A stretch of 64,000 nucleotides of DNA, from positions 6,016,501 to 6,080,500 of the forward strand of contig OZ017802.1 of assembly GCA_963969395.1 (NCBI GenBank), in the 5' to 3' direction. A program made the translations under genes and the position numbers. This DNA is from Pseudoscleropodium purum (Eukaryota; Streptophyta; Bryopsida; Hypnales; Brachytheciaceae). Shown in pieces: positions 32,340 through 45,120 of the stretch. The notes below the pieces were generated by a model. That model was given only the letters and a program-made list of their open reading frames with translations, did no database searches and was not told where the DNA came from. Numbering within the stretch: the stretch's first letter is position 1; every line of letters begins with the position of its first letter.

Positions 32340-35300
32340 AAAAAAAATTTTAATTTCTGCTAAACAATCCTCTCAAAATTTATTTTTTAATTAGCATAGT
32401 TACATAGACATATTTATGTGCACGTAAAAAAATCTAATAATAATTTTATTTTGTCATTGAAAGAATAAGATAAAATAAAAATGAATCAATAGATGGACTT
32501 TAACATTTGTTTTCAATGACCTACCTTTGTTTTATCAATGGGAAACTTCAATCACTTATTCAATTGGAGAAAATCTATAATTTATACATCACTTTATATG
32601 AACTACAATGTCCAAAAACAAATTTGTAAAAACTGATATCAAAGTATTAAAGATTAAATTATACTTCAAACTGACTAGTATATCCAAATAATGATATCCT
32701 AAACTAGTTTGTACTCTCACCTAAATACTCTATATTTGGAAACAATTGAGAATAAAGAATTTGTTAAAGACTTTATATATCAATCCAAATATTTAGTTGT
32801 CTTGGTTTCAACTTGTAACAAAGAAATAATCAAGGTTGAGTTTTATGGAATTCATAAGGTACATCTCAAATTTGGAAAGATACGAAAATAAACCAACTTG
32901 TTCAACATGTTTTGCTAGGATGAAAGAGTTAGTGATTTTTCTACACTAAGGTTTCATTTTCCTCAACATTACCAATGATGACCAATAAAAAATATTAAAA
33001 TTGTGAGTTTTTATAATTTTTCAATTTTTTAATAATGAAGTTTGGGATTTATAAAATTCATAAACTTACAAATTTTCAGTTTAAGAACTTAACACTAAAA
33101 GAAAGAGCCTATGACTATGTGTTAGTTTAGGAAGACAATAACCCAATGTAACACAATAACCCAACATAACAGAAGAACAAAAGTGTGCAATATTTATCAA
33201 TCAATAAACCCCTCAACTATCTAAGAATTTCAAAAATCATGAGTGCATAGTACAATACCAATACCTATCAACCAATAAACTGCACAACTATCCTAAAGAA
33301 TCAAAACCGTAAGCATGCAATATTTATCAACGTTCTCCAAAATTAACCTTATGACTATTTAAGAGGACAAGAGTATAAAGTAAACTAACCCATGATAGGC
33401 AAACCACCCAACGTAGATACTTAGAAAATGACCCATTATAACCTCACATCAACCTATGACATAATTTTTGTAATAAATGAGATTTGAGCTTATTTGAGTG
33501 AGTTAGTGGCCACATTCAATGCCTTGGGTGATGGTGAAGGAGTTATTAGTGACTAGTAGAAGTAGTAGGAGTAGTAGTAGAAACTTCGGTCTTTAAAGAA
33601 GGCCAATGTGAATAAAATGTTTGTTTATAATGACATTAGTGACTACAATAGGAAATTCCACCTTTCTAATGTAAATTCATCACAAGAAGTAACTCTTTAA
33701 TTCCTTCATAATATGGCCATGTTAGAAAATATTGTGGTCATGTTAGGAAATATTGTGACTACTTTAGGTAGCAAGATGACCATTATAGGCATACTTTTTG
33801 GTGGTTTTGAAATAGTGAAGAGATTGTTTTGGGCCCATTGGGTAGCACTTTTCAAAAATTCATAACCAACTCATATTTTGTCAGAAAAATAAATCTCAAT
33901 TGTTTTCTCTATTCTACACATTTGTCTTTATACGGAATTTTTTTTAAAAATTTCAATATTGTCAACAAGGCAAACTAATCATTATGCACGTCATAAGTTG
34001 ATTTATTTATAAAACAAAGAACTCAAAAGTCTATTTTATTTTCAAAGATGCAAAACAAAGATTAATAAAAATGTTTGAAGACTTTTTTTGGTGAGATTGA
34101 AGGTTTATCCATCTAGCCTTCAATATACACTATCACTAAAACTTGAAGTTCAAAGCAAAGTCGGAGGTACTAGGAGGCACTAAGAAATCCTAAGGATTAT
34201 TAGAAAGATTCAAGAAGCCACATTTCTATTGTAGAAGACTCACTTGAAGTTTAAAACACACACAAAATATCATAGGAGTTCCCTATGATACTATGTAGAT
34301 ATACGTGTCGTTGAAAAAAAAATTGACTTCAACTAAGTCTAACAAAGGTAAAGAAAATGGTTATCCAAATTGTTAAAGGATCAATGTCTCTTACAATGTT
34401 AAAACTTCAAAATCATTCACTATGTATTATCTATTTGTCACAAAATATACATAAGTTTTTTTTCAAAAGATAAAATCATGTGTTTTCTATACATATATAA
34501 AAAAAATCACATTTGTTATATAAATTATAAATTATCACAAATTTTTGACAAAATATTGTAAGAAAAATTCATCAAATACAACATAAATATTTTTTGAGTT
34601 GAATTTTTTCCTACAGATTTACATTATGATGTAGAATAATATATTGAAAACCAAAGTTGATTGTTATCCTATAATTAAAATTTCCATTGATTGTGGTAAT
34701 AGGCTCAAAGTTTAAATGAAAATAAAAGAATCAACTTTGGAATTCTTTTAAATTCTCAAACTAAAGTAAAAAATAGTCTAATAAGCTTCATTCACCATAT
34801 TATCCTAAGTTTAAAAATGATCATATATGATGATTGAAATTCATATCAAAAGATTAGGGAGGGAAATATTGCCATATACATTAAAAGGGCATTTTTTTTC
34901 TATTTGTAGATTGGCATTTTTTAGTACTACTAGTTTAGTTAGTCCATTTTCCTAAAGAATATCTAGATTTCAAGTAGTTTGGTAATCAAAACTCTTTTAC
35001 TAGTAAAGCATTCAGTAGGTAAAACTATATTATATTTATAAATTATAAATATAAAATTATATTAAAAAATTAGTTTATTTTCAAAATTTTAAATTTAGAA
35101 AACAAAATCTTAATTTATAAAGTAAAAAATTAAAAAATTGCAAATAATTTAAGATGTTAGAATTTATAGTTTTAAATGAAAATATAGAAAATCTTAAAAT
35201 CACAATTTGAAGATTTCATTATTTCAATATTCAATTGTAAGTTTTTTATCCTTAGTATTGAAATAGCACTAATCCTTCTCCCTATGCAAAAGACAAGTAC

Positions 35301-35940
35301 AAATGGGTTATTTTGTATGTTTTTGAGGTTCAAGATGATTGTCCCTATCTCTTTGTACAATTCAACCTCCACCTTTTTTCTTTAAGTCTCAAGGTCATTG
35401 AATTCTGTCATATTTTATAGAAAAAATTGTCATTCATCAAGTGCTACATTTATACTCAAGAAAGACTCAAAAGAATTGGATGAAAAACATTGGCATTTGT
35501 TTAATCATTCATCAATCACTTTTTAGTTCCTTGGACAATTGAGGATTAGTATTATTAGTGAAATTTATAAATTTTAAAAGATATAATTTCATATTTATAG
35601 ATTTTTTGAGTATTTTTGAAATTTTATTATTCATTCAAATTGTATCTCTTTAAATCAATCATTTGTTAGTAGTTATAAATACATTAAATTTGTAAAATGT
35701 ATATTTTTTTAGTATGATTAAATATTAGTTTAGAATGCATCAAAATTTTCAAATATGTAGTAATTTTATTTTGAAGTCAATAAAAATAAAATAGTATTTA
35801 TCATTGTATTTTAATAATTACTCAAATACTAATATTACATACGATTTTGAGAGAGTTTTTTCAAATTAATTAGTTGGTATTTTATGGATATGGGATACCC
35901 ATAGAGGCTTTTTATATTTAAAGAATATAAAAAGTAGCTA
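32340..35940. other. AT-rich DNA with minor simple repeats
   Basis: No gene was recognised. Around 33,150-33,340 there are two or three diverged ~70-bp units containing AATATTTATCAA and AATAAACC. An AGT/AGG trinucleotide run lies at about 33,548-33,583. The rest is strongly AT-rich. Confidence 0.5.
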
Positions 35941-36549
35941 GATGTCAAAATTGTAAGTGAAGAAAATAAATGAACCCATTCAACATTGTTAAATGTTAGC
36001 TCATTAGCTCCCTTTTCAAGAGTGTTTTGACAAATTTATAAAGAAAATAAATGAGTTGTTATCCATGTGATACAATAGAAGTGACAAATCAAAAAACTAT
36101 GTTATGACTCTTCAATACATCTTTTAGACAAAAAACTTTAATTCCTGATCAAATTACATCTTTGAGCAATCTACTAGTTATAAGCATGCAATTGCATATC
36201 AAAAATCTTAATCATAGCATTTTGGTAATTCACACTCTTCATTTAGTAAAATACTCACAAGGACAAATATTCTCAATATTGTGTGGGAATTAAAATCTCC
36301 AACAAGAAATTAAAATATGGTATAGTTTTGCATATTTATATATCCAAGAAATTTTATAAGAACGAATTAAATGTTCAAAATAAAATTGATATAAGAAACT
36401 TCAATAGAAAGTCAAACTCCATCAGCAAATTCAAATGTTGAATACTTGATAATTAATTTTAAGTTGCTAAATATTAACCTTCAAATTGTATGTTTAGAAT
36501 CTAAAACAACCTTGCAAATATTGACATGAATTTGGATTTTGCAAATTAG

Positions 36550-38272
36550 GCAAGCGAATTTAAAAAAGATGCCTATCGAAAGTACTTGCACTCTAGTGGA
36601 ACTATTGATTCTTTAACCCAAGGCAATTATTTTCTTATTATTATTATAATTCCTAAAATGCAAATCCAAAAGAAGAAATACTCAATAGTAAACCAATCTT
36701 TACAACAAAATTTTATTGACTTAATACTTTTATCCATATCATGTGCTCAAAACATCTTGAGATATTTTCTTTCAAAAAAATCCTAAAATTACCAAAACAC
36801 AGTCTTGTGGGATTTACAACTTTTTCTTTGGTGATACTAACAATTTTCATCAACAAACTTGTGTGTAGCCTAATTTTTTTAATTTAAAAAATAATGCATA
36901 TGAATATTGAATTTTCCAACATATTTTGAAGAAAAAATTTACAAAGCTAAATTAGCTAACTGATGTTGCAGTGTTAGTAATGCTCTATGAAACCCATGAT
37001 AAACCAGAGAATACTCTTGAGTAAGCTTTAAAATGAATTTCTAAGTCAGTTGACATTTAGATGTCATAACAAAAGATTTCAATGTAAAATTAGTATTTAG
37101 AATTTTGCGTATTTATTTTTGAATTTGAGTGACAATAATTTATCAAAGCATAGAATCCAATAAGCCTTAAATTGAAAGAGGATTTTGAAAATCTCACCAA
37201 ATTACATTAAAAAAAACATACCAAAATTATATTACCTATAATAATATATAATTGCAAAGTAACCTTTTAAATGATTGAGTTGAACATTATTTATATCTTC
37301 TACTTAATTTTTTTAATCCATCATAATTATCATCACATTGTTACATTCTTATTAAATATTTATATTTCATATCATTTATTTTTATTTTTATTAATAAATT
37401 TTGTAAAGAACAAAACATTGGTATATATAAATAGATTCATTCGCAAAGCCTTGGGAGGACCAACAATTGCTGAATATGAACAACTAAAACAAGAAAAGGA
37501 AGAATTGCAAACCAAATGTGAGGTCCTCCTCAAACAACACGTAGAGGTTTGTGAACAAGTATACTAATCAATATTATTTACAAATAAATTTCAAATTGAA
37601 ATTTCATAAACTATTTACATCATACAATACAAACAACAATGTTTACAATAAAACATAAATTTCCTAATACTTTGTATTTTAGACAATAGCTAGTTTTGAC
37701 ATCATTCAAAATTGGATTTAAAGTTTGAAATACTTATAATTGATTTCACATGGCTAATGAATATGGTTATATATTTTAATATATTATTTTGACTTAACTT
37801 AATAATTCATGATTTAATCTCATCTTTTCAATAAAAAGTTATCCAATATCAATTATATTTGTAGTATTTTATAGATTGATAAAAATGATTATTTGACAAA
37901 TTGATTCTTTACTAAAACAAAATTTCATTCATATTATACAATATTATTAGAGTAATATACTAACCAATCAAAATAATATTTTTAAATATTTTTAAAAATT
38001 ATTATTTTTACTATCTTATGGTTTTATAATTGATAGTATGATTAATACAGTCAAAATTATAGAATTCTATAATTCTTTTGATGTTGACATATGAGTATCT
38101 TAGTGAATATTGATTGATGGGTGTTAATTTTAAATAGCTTCAACTTCTAGCGCCTATGGATGAAGATACACTCGGAGCCAAATTGCCTTCAACAAATGGA
38201 AGATCAAGTCAAAGGGGGAGTCCAAAAGGGAGTCAAAGAGGAAGTCTAAAGAAAGCCAAAAAAGAAGCTTGA
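36550..38272 (+). CDS. MYCBP (c-Myc-binding protein) / FAP174 homologue
   Basis: Four exons: 36,550-36,622; 36,972-37,020; 37,435-37,558; 38,138-38,272, giving 126 residues plus TGA with consistent phases. The order of conserved motifs is that of MYCBP: FKKDAYRKYLHSSGTIDSLT, then VLVMLYETHDKPENTLEFI, then ALGGP, then a coiled-coil EYEQLKQEKEELQTKC. The C-terminal exon is basic and Ser/Arg-rich (GRSSQRGSPKGSQRGS). The family is small; animal MYCBP binds Myc and A-kinase anchoring proteins, and the algal orthologue FAP174 sits in the flagellar central pair. The first intron uses a GC donor (AAG|GCAATT). The initiating exon is uncertain: TAG precedes the first exon in frame. A tiny exon at 35,942-35,952 (ATG TCA AAA TT, then GTAAGTG) joined to 36,555 would keep frame. 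The gene could also be decaying. Confidence 0.8.
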
Positions 38273-39098
38273 TCAAATAATTATTATATTGTGAAAATAA
38301 AAAATAAAACCATTTGTTTTGAAAAGTGAATACTTCATTTATATATTCTAAGTATCACCAACTAATAGACCATTTTAACCTTTAAAGACCAAGTCGTCAT
38401 TGAATAATCAATTAAAAATTTGAATGGGTTATTATGAAGCTAATTTTAAAAATTATTTTTTAAGATTTGATACAAGGTGTAAAACATGTACCAATTTATT
38501 GGCACTATGATTTTTTTGATAAGTGCCCAAATCAAGAATTATGACGTCCAAAGGTTTTAGGGCAAGGTAGGCTTCAGATAGAATGAGCAAATTTCTTCTT
38601 TTCCTATGAAATTTGTTAGGTCTGTAATAAATATAAATATTGGATGCCACACTAAAAAAATCTCATGTATAGTGCAAAATTCCCCCTTTACGAGTTAAAG
38701 TTTATTGCCCTTGTCTATGTAGTCACATTTTTTCTATTCATTTCCATAATAGTTTGCTATAAGTTTGTTGGTTGAGTTTAAATTAAAACTTTAAAAAATA
38801 CTCATTGCTCTAAAAGGTGTCAATTTTTGACAATTCATCCTCAAATTTTTATCCCCAACTTTTTCATCCATTTAACCATTTTGAGTTATATTTCATCCAT
38901 TTACAAACTTTCATCAGGTTTTAATCCTACATCAATATTATTGATTTGCCATTCACCCTATAATCTAAATTTATAGAAAAAATATTAATTTTATATCTTG
39001 AAATCATTTTTCATTTTGAAATTGATATACTACATGATGTTCTCAATTTAGAACACCAAAGTGATGAAATAATTATCATTCAAGGTATAGAATAGGAT
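38273..39098. other. AT-rich DNA downstream of the MYCBP-like gene
   Basis: It should include the 3' end of that transcript. Nothing else is recognised. Confidence 0.4.
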
Positions 39099-39760
39099 TT
39101 AACCCCTAATTGCCCAAGGCACCAAGATTTGATGTTTGCAAAACTTTCAAATTAAGTAAAATTTAACCAAGTTTTTATTTTGAGTAGTTTATATTTTTGG
39201 ATTTCTTCTTGGAGTCTAGTTTAAGTAGTTTTAGTATCAAGAATCTAATCTTGAAAATAAATGGTAGTAATTTTTCTACTCAAGATTTTGCACAAGGGTA
39301 CCCATTGCAATCTTGACTTCCCAAAGTGTTGAGAGATCTTGGAAATGAGCCTCAAATACACTAGATCTTGGAGAAAAAATCACATTCAAAATTCACTTAA
39401 AAAAATTGTAGAATAGATTTTAAGAAGCTATAAATTGTTTGAGCTTATACATGCTAGACCCTTTAACCTCATATTTTTTTGGTCACCAATTTTTTAGATT
39501 TGACTTGTGAAAAGAAGATTGAAAGACTTCGCATCACTTTTGTAGTTTTAACACCCTCATGGTCAAACATTATAATCTTTCACTCCATAAGTAATATTGT
39601 TGTGTTTTCTTTTCCTATGAGATCTCTAACATATCTAGTTTGAAATTATATGGTTACAATTTTTTTTAAATTGATACAACTTGTCAAAATGTTGGCATTT
39701 TGTTCAATTTAGAGCAAATTTCCAAAAGCTCAAAACAAGCCTTAGGCATTTAGGGGTTAA
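39099..39760. mobile_element. TTAA-family element, subfamily A, intact (662 bp)
   Basis: The left end is TTAACCCCTAATTGCCCAAG. The reverse complement of the right end is TTAACCCCTAAATGCCTAAG, with similarity to about 22 bp. The interior is non-coding. It aligns along its whole length with the outer element at 46,412-48,198 once that element's two insertions are removed. TTAA at 39,397-39,400 is the empty form of the site occupied in that copy. Confidence 0.88.
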
Positions 39761-40227
39761 AAACATTTTGAACCATTGGCAATTTGCTATTTAATACATA
39801 ATTACTCCCTAAATTCTACTAGAACCCTTTGAACTAGAAATAATGCATGTACCATTAAAACTACTTCATTTATTGATTTTGATCATTGATTGTTGATTGA
39901 ATGGAAAATTGATTTGAATTCCACATCACTTACTCAACAATCAAAATTAGTAAATGGAGCGATTTAGTGGTCCACACACTATGTCCAATTTGGAGATTTT
40001 TAATAGGATACAGAGAGTAAGATTTTCATCATTGTTGATTTGCATAAATTATGTACTAAATTGACCTCAATAAAAAATAGTTGGATTTTCTAATACATCC
40101 ATATATATTAGATAGACAATATTGAATATATATTGTATAGGGTATTGACAAAACAAATTTTTTATATTATATTCTTCTACATTAACTTGTACCATGTTAG
40201 TCATCAATTCTAGTTCTATAACTAAGG

Positions 40228-40500
40228 TAGGCACCTCCAAACCTCCACACCTCCACTTTTTGCTATTGTGCCTAGTTACTATTATCAAACTAGTCAAATT
40301 TTCATATTCTCTTCTTGGCAAGTGGAAAGAGGTTTGAACACAAGCAGCAAAGAATATTGTACTTGGATATCACATGCAAAAGGTACGAAGGGTTAAAGTT
40401 TTTTTTGAGTAAATGTTCTAAAATTGTTTCTTCTACATAAATATATACAAATTTTGAAGATGTATTCAAAGTGATGATGAACATTTAAGGCATGGTGCAA
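40228..40500. mobile_element. Family F element
   Basis: It starts GGTAGGCACC and shares TTTTTGCTATTGTGCCTAG, AAACTAGTCAAATTTTCAT and TTGGATAT-related blocks with the other family F copies. It is more diverged than the 60-kb copies and non-coding. Confidence 0.6.
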
Positions 40501-40522
40501 TTTTTAGTGCACTCACCTTTCT

Positions 40523-40683
40523 CCAGTGGCATCCCTTTTCTAGGAAGGAGAGTCATTTTGAAATGCAAATCTAGGTGAATCATAGATGGCTTATCATGTT
40601 GGTCAACAGCTAATAAGCTCCATTTGGTATGTCTACATTTATGTTCTGAAATGACTCCCCTTCTTAGAAAGGGACGCCATTGG
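40523..40683. mobile_element. Foldback MITE with ~40-bp arms
   Basis: The left arm begins CCAGTGGCATCCCTTTTCTA. The reverse complement of the right arm begins CCAATGGCGTCCCTTTCTAA, and pairing continues through GGAGAGTCATTTT versus GGGGAGTCATTTC. The 161-bp element could fold into a long hairpin. From 40,684 to 41,216 I see no further feature. Confidence 0.75.
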
Positions 40684-41216
40684 ACACAACAATGCTTTCG
40701 GGTGCCTGTACCTTAAAAAAGAGCCCCAAATTCATGAGCGCAAGATTGCAAAAAAGAATACCCATGTGCAAAGATTGCAACAAACATTATTTTGTTGTTT
40801 GTTATCATGGAGGGAGGGGGGCAATGGAGGTTGACAAGCAGCATAATTTCAATCCCACAGTTTGAGCATCTGGCAATCCAATAACATAACATATCTTAGC
40901 GCAAGTTAAGTCAAGTTGCAGGAACTTAAGAAGATGGCACACTGATGGACGGAACCTGTCTCTAACTTTAATTTAATTTACAAATATCTGGAGCTCTGGA
41001 GTTGTCGCCACAGATGGAACCGCATGTCAAGGTCGGACGAAGCGTACTTTGAGCAAGGTTGCCTTCACGACACACGTCATTGATCTTTGCAGAAATCTTT
41101 AACAGATCCCCAGGAAAAAAAATGGCTTTGAAAACACCAAAGTGGTCGATAAATGAACCGTAGCCTCCAACAACCCAACGTACATCTCAATTTTTTTTTT
41201 AAATTCCACCTTAAGT

Positions 41217-42205
41217 TAACCCTTAATCCTAGAAGGCCCAAGGCCGTTTTGGGTTCAAAAACATCATTGCTTTTGAAGTGCTATAAATCTAAATGTCACT
41301 AAGTTATAGAAATCTCAACCATACAATATTGTAATGAACATGTTCTAGATAACATAAGTCACATTTGGAGTCATTTGACGTCATGGATTGCAAGATTATA
41401 ATGTTTTAATGTTGAAAAAAGATGCTGAAATTTTCCTAGCAACACATTTGGAGGTGAAATTTGATTTCTAAACCTACTTGAATGAAAAAATTTGAAACTA
41501 TGAAGTGATTCAAAACCAACATATAAACACATTGGTGAAAAAAAATACCATTCAATTTGATTCTATGTGTTTGCAAAATGGCTTTGAAATGTCAAAAAAT
41601 AGCAAAAAAAAGTTACCCAAAACACATATGAGCCTAAACCTCCTTCTACTAAAATGCTTCTTAGTCACTCATTACTACTAGTATTGATGTGAAATTTTAG
41701 CCACACAAACTAGACTAGTATGCACAACTCTTTCAAAAAGAAATCATTAGAAACGGACATTGTTTGGAGAAGAAACAAGCCGCCAAAGTTCATTGTGATC
41801 CAAAAATGTCTAAATGTTGAACTTTGAATTGCTCCCGAACATTCAAAGAAACTTGGATTTACATGAAAACATTACCACAATAACTAATTTAAAAGGAAAA
41901 CATAACACAACAAATTTTTATTGAAAACAAACATTTGACGAAGTAGATACAAGCCTTCAAAGTTGCAGCTATCAAATGCAGTTTGGTGAACTCAAATTGA
42001 ACTTGTGAACTTCAATTGGCTTCCAGAAACTTGATTCATCTTGGATTGATCTGAAAATTTTACCACACAAACTAGAAGACATAGCACAACTTTCTCAACA
42101 AATTTTATTGAATTTGGACATCAAATGCAAAAGTTACAACACTTTCAATTAGACTTAAAAACTATGTGAGGACACTTTTTTTCCTCTTGGGCGGTCTAGT
42201 GTTAA
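41217..42205. mobile_element. TTAA-family element, subfamily C, copy 1
   Basis: It runs from TTAACCCTTAATCC to CTAGTGTTAA and is about 989 bp. It aligns throughout with the next element and with 57,765-58,731. Shared blocks include TAGAAATCTCAACC, GAGTCATTTGAC, GGAGGTGAAATTTGATTTCT and GAAGAAACAAGCC. It has no coding sequence. Confidence 0.8.
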
Positions 42206-43145
42206 CCCCTCATTATCTAAAGCTTGTTTGAATTCACAGACATCATTTCTTTTGAAGTGTTATAGATCTAAATGTCGTTTAGTTATAGAAATCTCAACCC
42301 TACAATCTCATAGTGTACATGTTTTAAATGACGTGGATCAAATTTGGAGTCATTTGACTACATAGATTGCAAGATTATAGTGTTTTAGTGTTGAAAAAGG
42401 ATGATGAAATTTTCCTAAAAACACATTTGGAGGTGAAATTTGATTTCTAAACTTACTCAAATGAAATTTTTTTAACTATAAAGTGATTTAAAACGAGCAT
42501 ATAAAAACATTGGTAGAAGAAAATATCATTGGACTCTCTCATTATGTTTGCAAAATGACTTGCAAATATCAAGAAATAGTAAGAAAAGTTGGAAAAATTT
42601 ATATAAGGCTAAACTTCCTTCTACTAAAATGCTTCTCAATAACTCTTAACTTCTTGGATAAATATGAAATTTTAGCTACGTTAACAAGACTAGTATGCAC
42701 AACTTTTCCAAAAATATTTATTGGAAACTAACATTATATGAAGAAGAAACAAGCCACCAAAGTTCACCATAATTCAAAAATGTCAAGATTTTGACCTTCG
42801 AATTGCTCCCAAACATTCAAAACAACTTAGATTGACATGAAAATTTTACCACAATAACTATACTTCAAGGGAAACATAACCAACAATTTTTTTTTAATTG
42901 AAAACAAATATTGGATGAAGGAAATATAAGCCTCCAAAGTTACAACTTTCAAATGTAATTTAGTGAACTCAAATTGAACCTGTGAATTTCGATTGGCTTT
43001 CAAAAAATCAAAATAGCTTGTACTAGAAGAGAGAGCGTAACTTTTCCAACAAGTTTTATTGAATTCGGACATTAGATGCAAAAATTATAGCACTTTGAAT
43101 TAGACATCAAGACACTTTTGGTCCCTTTAGGTGATGAGGGGTTAA
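42202..43145. mobile_element. TTAA-family element, subfamily C, copy 2 (adjoins copy 1)
   Basis: The left end is TTAACCCCTCATTATCTAAA. The reverse complement of the right end is TTAACCCCTCATCACCTAAA. It is about 944 bp. Its left TTAA (42,202-42,205) is also the right TTAA of copy 1, so the two lie head to tail sharing one target site. Confidence 0.85.
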
Positions 43146-45120
43146 AACAACATTCCTTAGTTTGTCTAACATAGCTTGCAGTCCAATGGTGAATCAAAAA
43201 TCTCCTTGAAGCGGGGCATGGGGCTTTAGTTCTTGCTTGTCTTAAATTTTTTTGGTCAAGGCATGCAAAAGTGAATAGTGAATAGTGCTTTTGACAACTT
43301 TAAAGGCTAAATGTGCTACTTGGCAAGTCATGATCACTATAGAAGTGAGTGCAATAAGTTGGAAACATTCCAAAAAATCGAAGAAAACCCTTTTTCCTCA
43401 ACAATTCTCTCAAAATTAAGCTCAAGGGATTTAGGGTTAACACCTAAGAGAGTTGGCATTCAATTATATTATGAATTTTATTAAGACTTTATTTTGTGGT
43501 TTCACAAAATAGATGAAGTACTTCTAAGTATGTTGCAGCTTTTGATTGTTCTTCAACAATGTGACAAGTATGGTCACTTTGGGCCTCATAATGTTTGTGC
43601 AAGGTTTTGAGTCACTTCTTATAGGAAGAAAAGAGAAAGTTGCAAAAATGAAGTTTTCATATTTAGATTCTTCTCAAGTCATAATTTATTTTGCTCAACT
43701 AAGCTCTAAATCTACATTCTTCTTACTTGAGATCAAGCCTTTTTTTGTACTTTTTGAGAAAGTATAGAAAAGGCAATTACTTAAATTTAGTAAAACATTG
43801 TATTCCTACTCATTCATCCATCTTCTGGACCAAGAGACTTTTGAATTTCATACCCTTGAAGTTCATATAAATTGTACCAACTTCAACTTCAATTTTTAGA
43901 AGTGCACATTTGAATTTTGAACATGTACTCATTGTTCCACCTCTAGACAACTTGTTCTGTAACTCCAATGCCCAATTTGATTGAAGATTTGACTCAAGAG
44001 GGTTATATTTTCATAATAAAATGCAATTCATTCCACAAAATTATCAATGACATTCATTTTTTGAAGGCAATAGAAAATTACAATTTGTAATTATAAATGG
44101 CTTTCTTTTTTCACTTCTTCTTATATAACTCCAATGTTTAATTAAACCTTTAATCCTAAAGAGTTTGAAAGAATTTGAATCCTTTATTGAATTTTCAATC
44201 TTTTTGCTTATATCTTTATAAATTTATATTATTTCCTATAATTTCATCAAATTTGTCATACAAAGTGTAGTCTTTTAAAGTCAAGCATTGGTTTGGATGA
44301 ATGAAAAGTTTTGTTGTAAAAAAGGCCATGGAATCTCTCTCTTCATTGTCTAGAATTACCACATCTAAGTGCAAAGGCATAAAAAATCTAGGGAGTCAAT
44401 TGTGGCAGCAACTTAGTGTTATTTGTGTTTGACAAAGAAAGTACAAGAATTAAGGTATACAATATTCACAAAAGTTTGTCCTTATGATGCAATGGATCCA
44501 ATGGCACATGACATTTCCCATTTGTATTATCATAATTGCACCTCCTATTTATTTGAAAATCTACAAAATTGTCAAGTTTTGTATATGCAAGATGCTAAAT
44601 TTGAATATGTTAAAGATTACTTATTAAAATGACATTAAAAAAGGCTAATATATTGAATCATCAATCTAATGGTGTATGTCTTGTTATATTTTTGTACATA
44701 CATAAGTCATATTTTACAAATCTAACATTGTATGCACATATTCTCTATAGCCCTTGAAGGTAGATTGAGTGTTTAAGATCATAGTACTACAAATCATAGT
44801 ACTATGGTACATAGAGTTTATGTACCATAAGAGTACAGAACTTGATGATGAGTTTTTTTACCTAGATAAGTCTCATTTTGGTTTCAATAGGTATTATTTT
44901 CATGGTAATTTAGTTATAGATGTCAAATCATGTGGCAAACTCTTCAACCCTACCTTTTGTTGAAATAACACATATTATAATATTATTTCATTATAGGGGT
45001 TATTTTTTCAAGGACAACAATATTAGCGCATGAGTGCAGAGATGTGAGTCTATGAGTCTTTAACTTAGTTGTAGGTATGTGCCTACAATCATTTGAAGGT
45101 GTTTATAACATATGTACCTA
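43146..45120. other. AT-rich DNA without recognisable features
   Basis: Short open frames occur (for example 44,423-44,632 and 44,769-44,963 on the + strand) but show no known motif. No element boundaries were identified. Confidence 0.45.

Noticed and set aside
40680..40865. 61-codon frame on the + strand with a CxxC
   Set aside because: It begins at a non-ATG codon at the end of a foldback MITE and has no homology beyond the CxxC.
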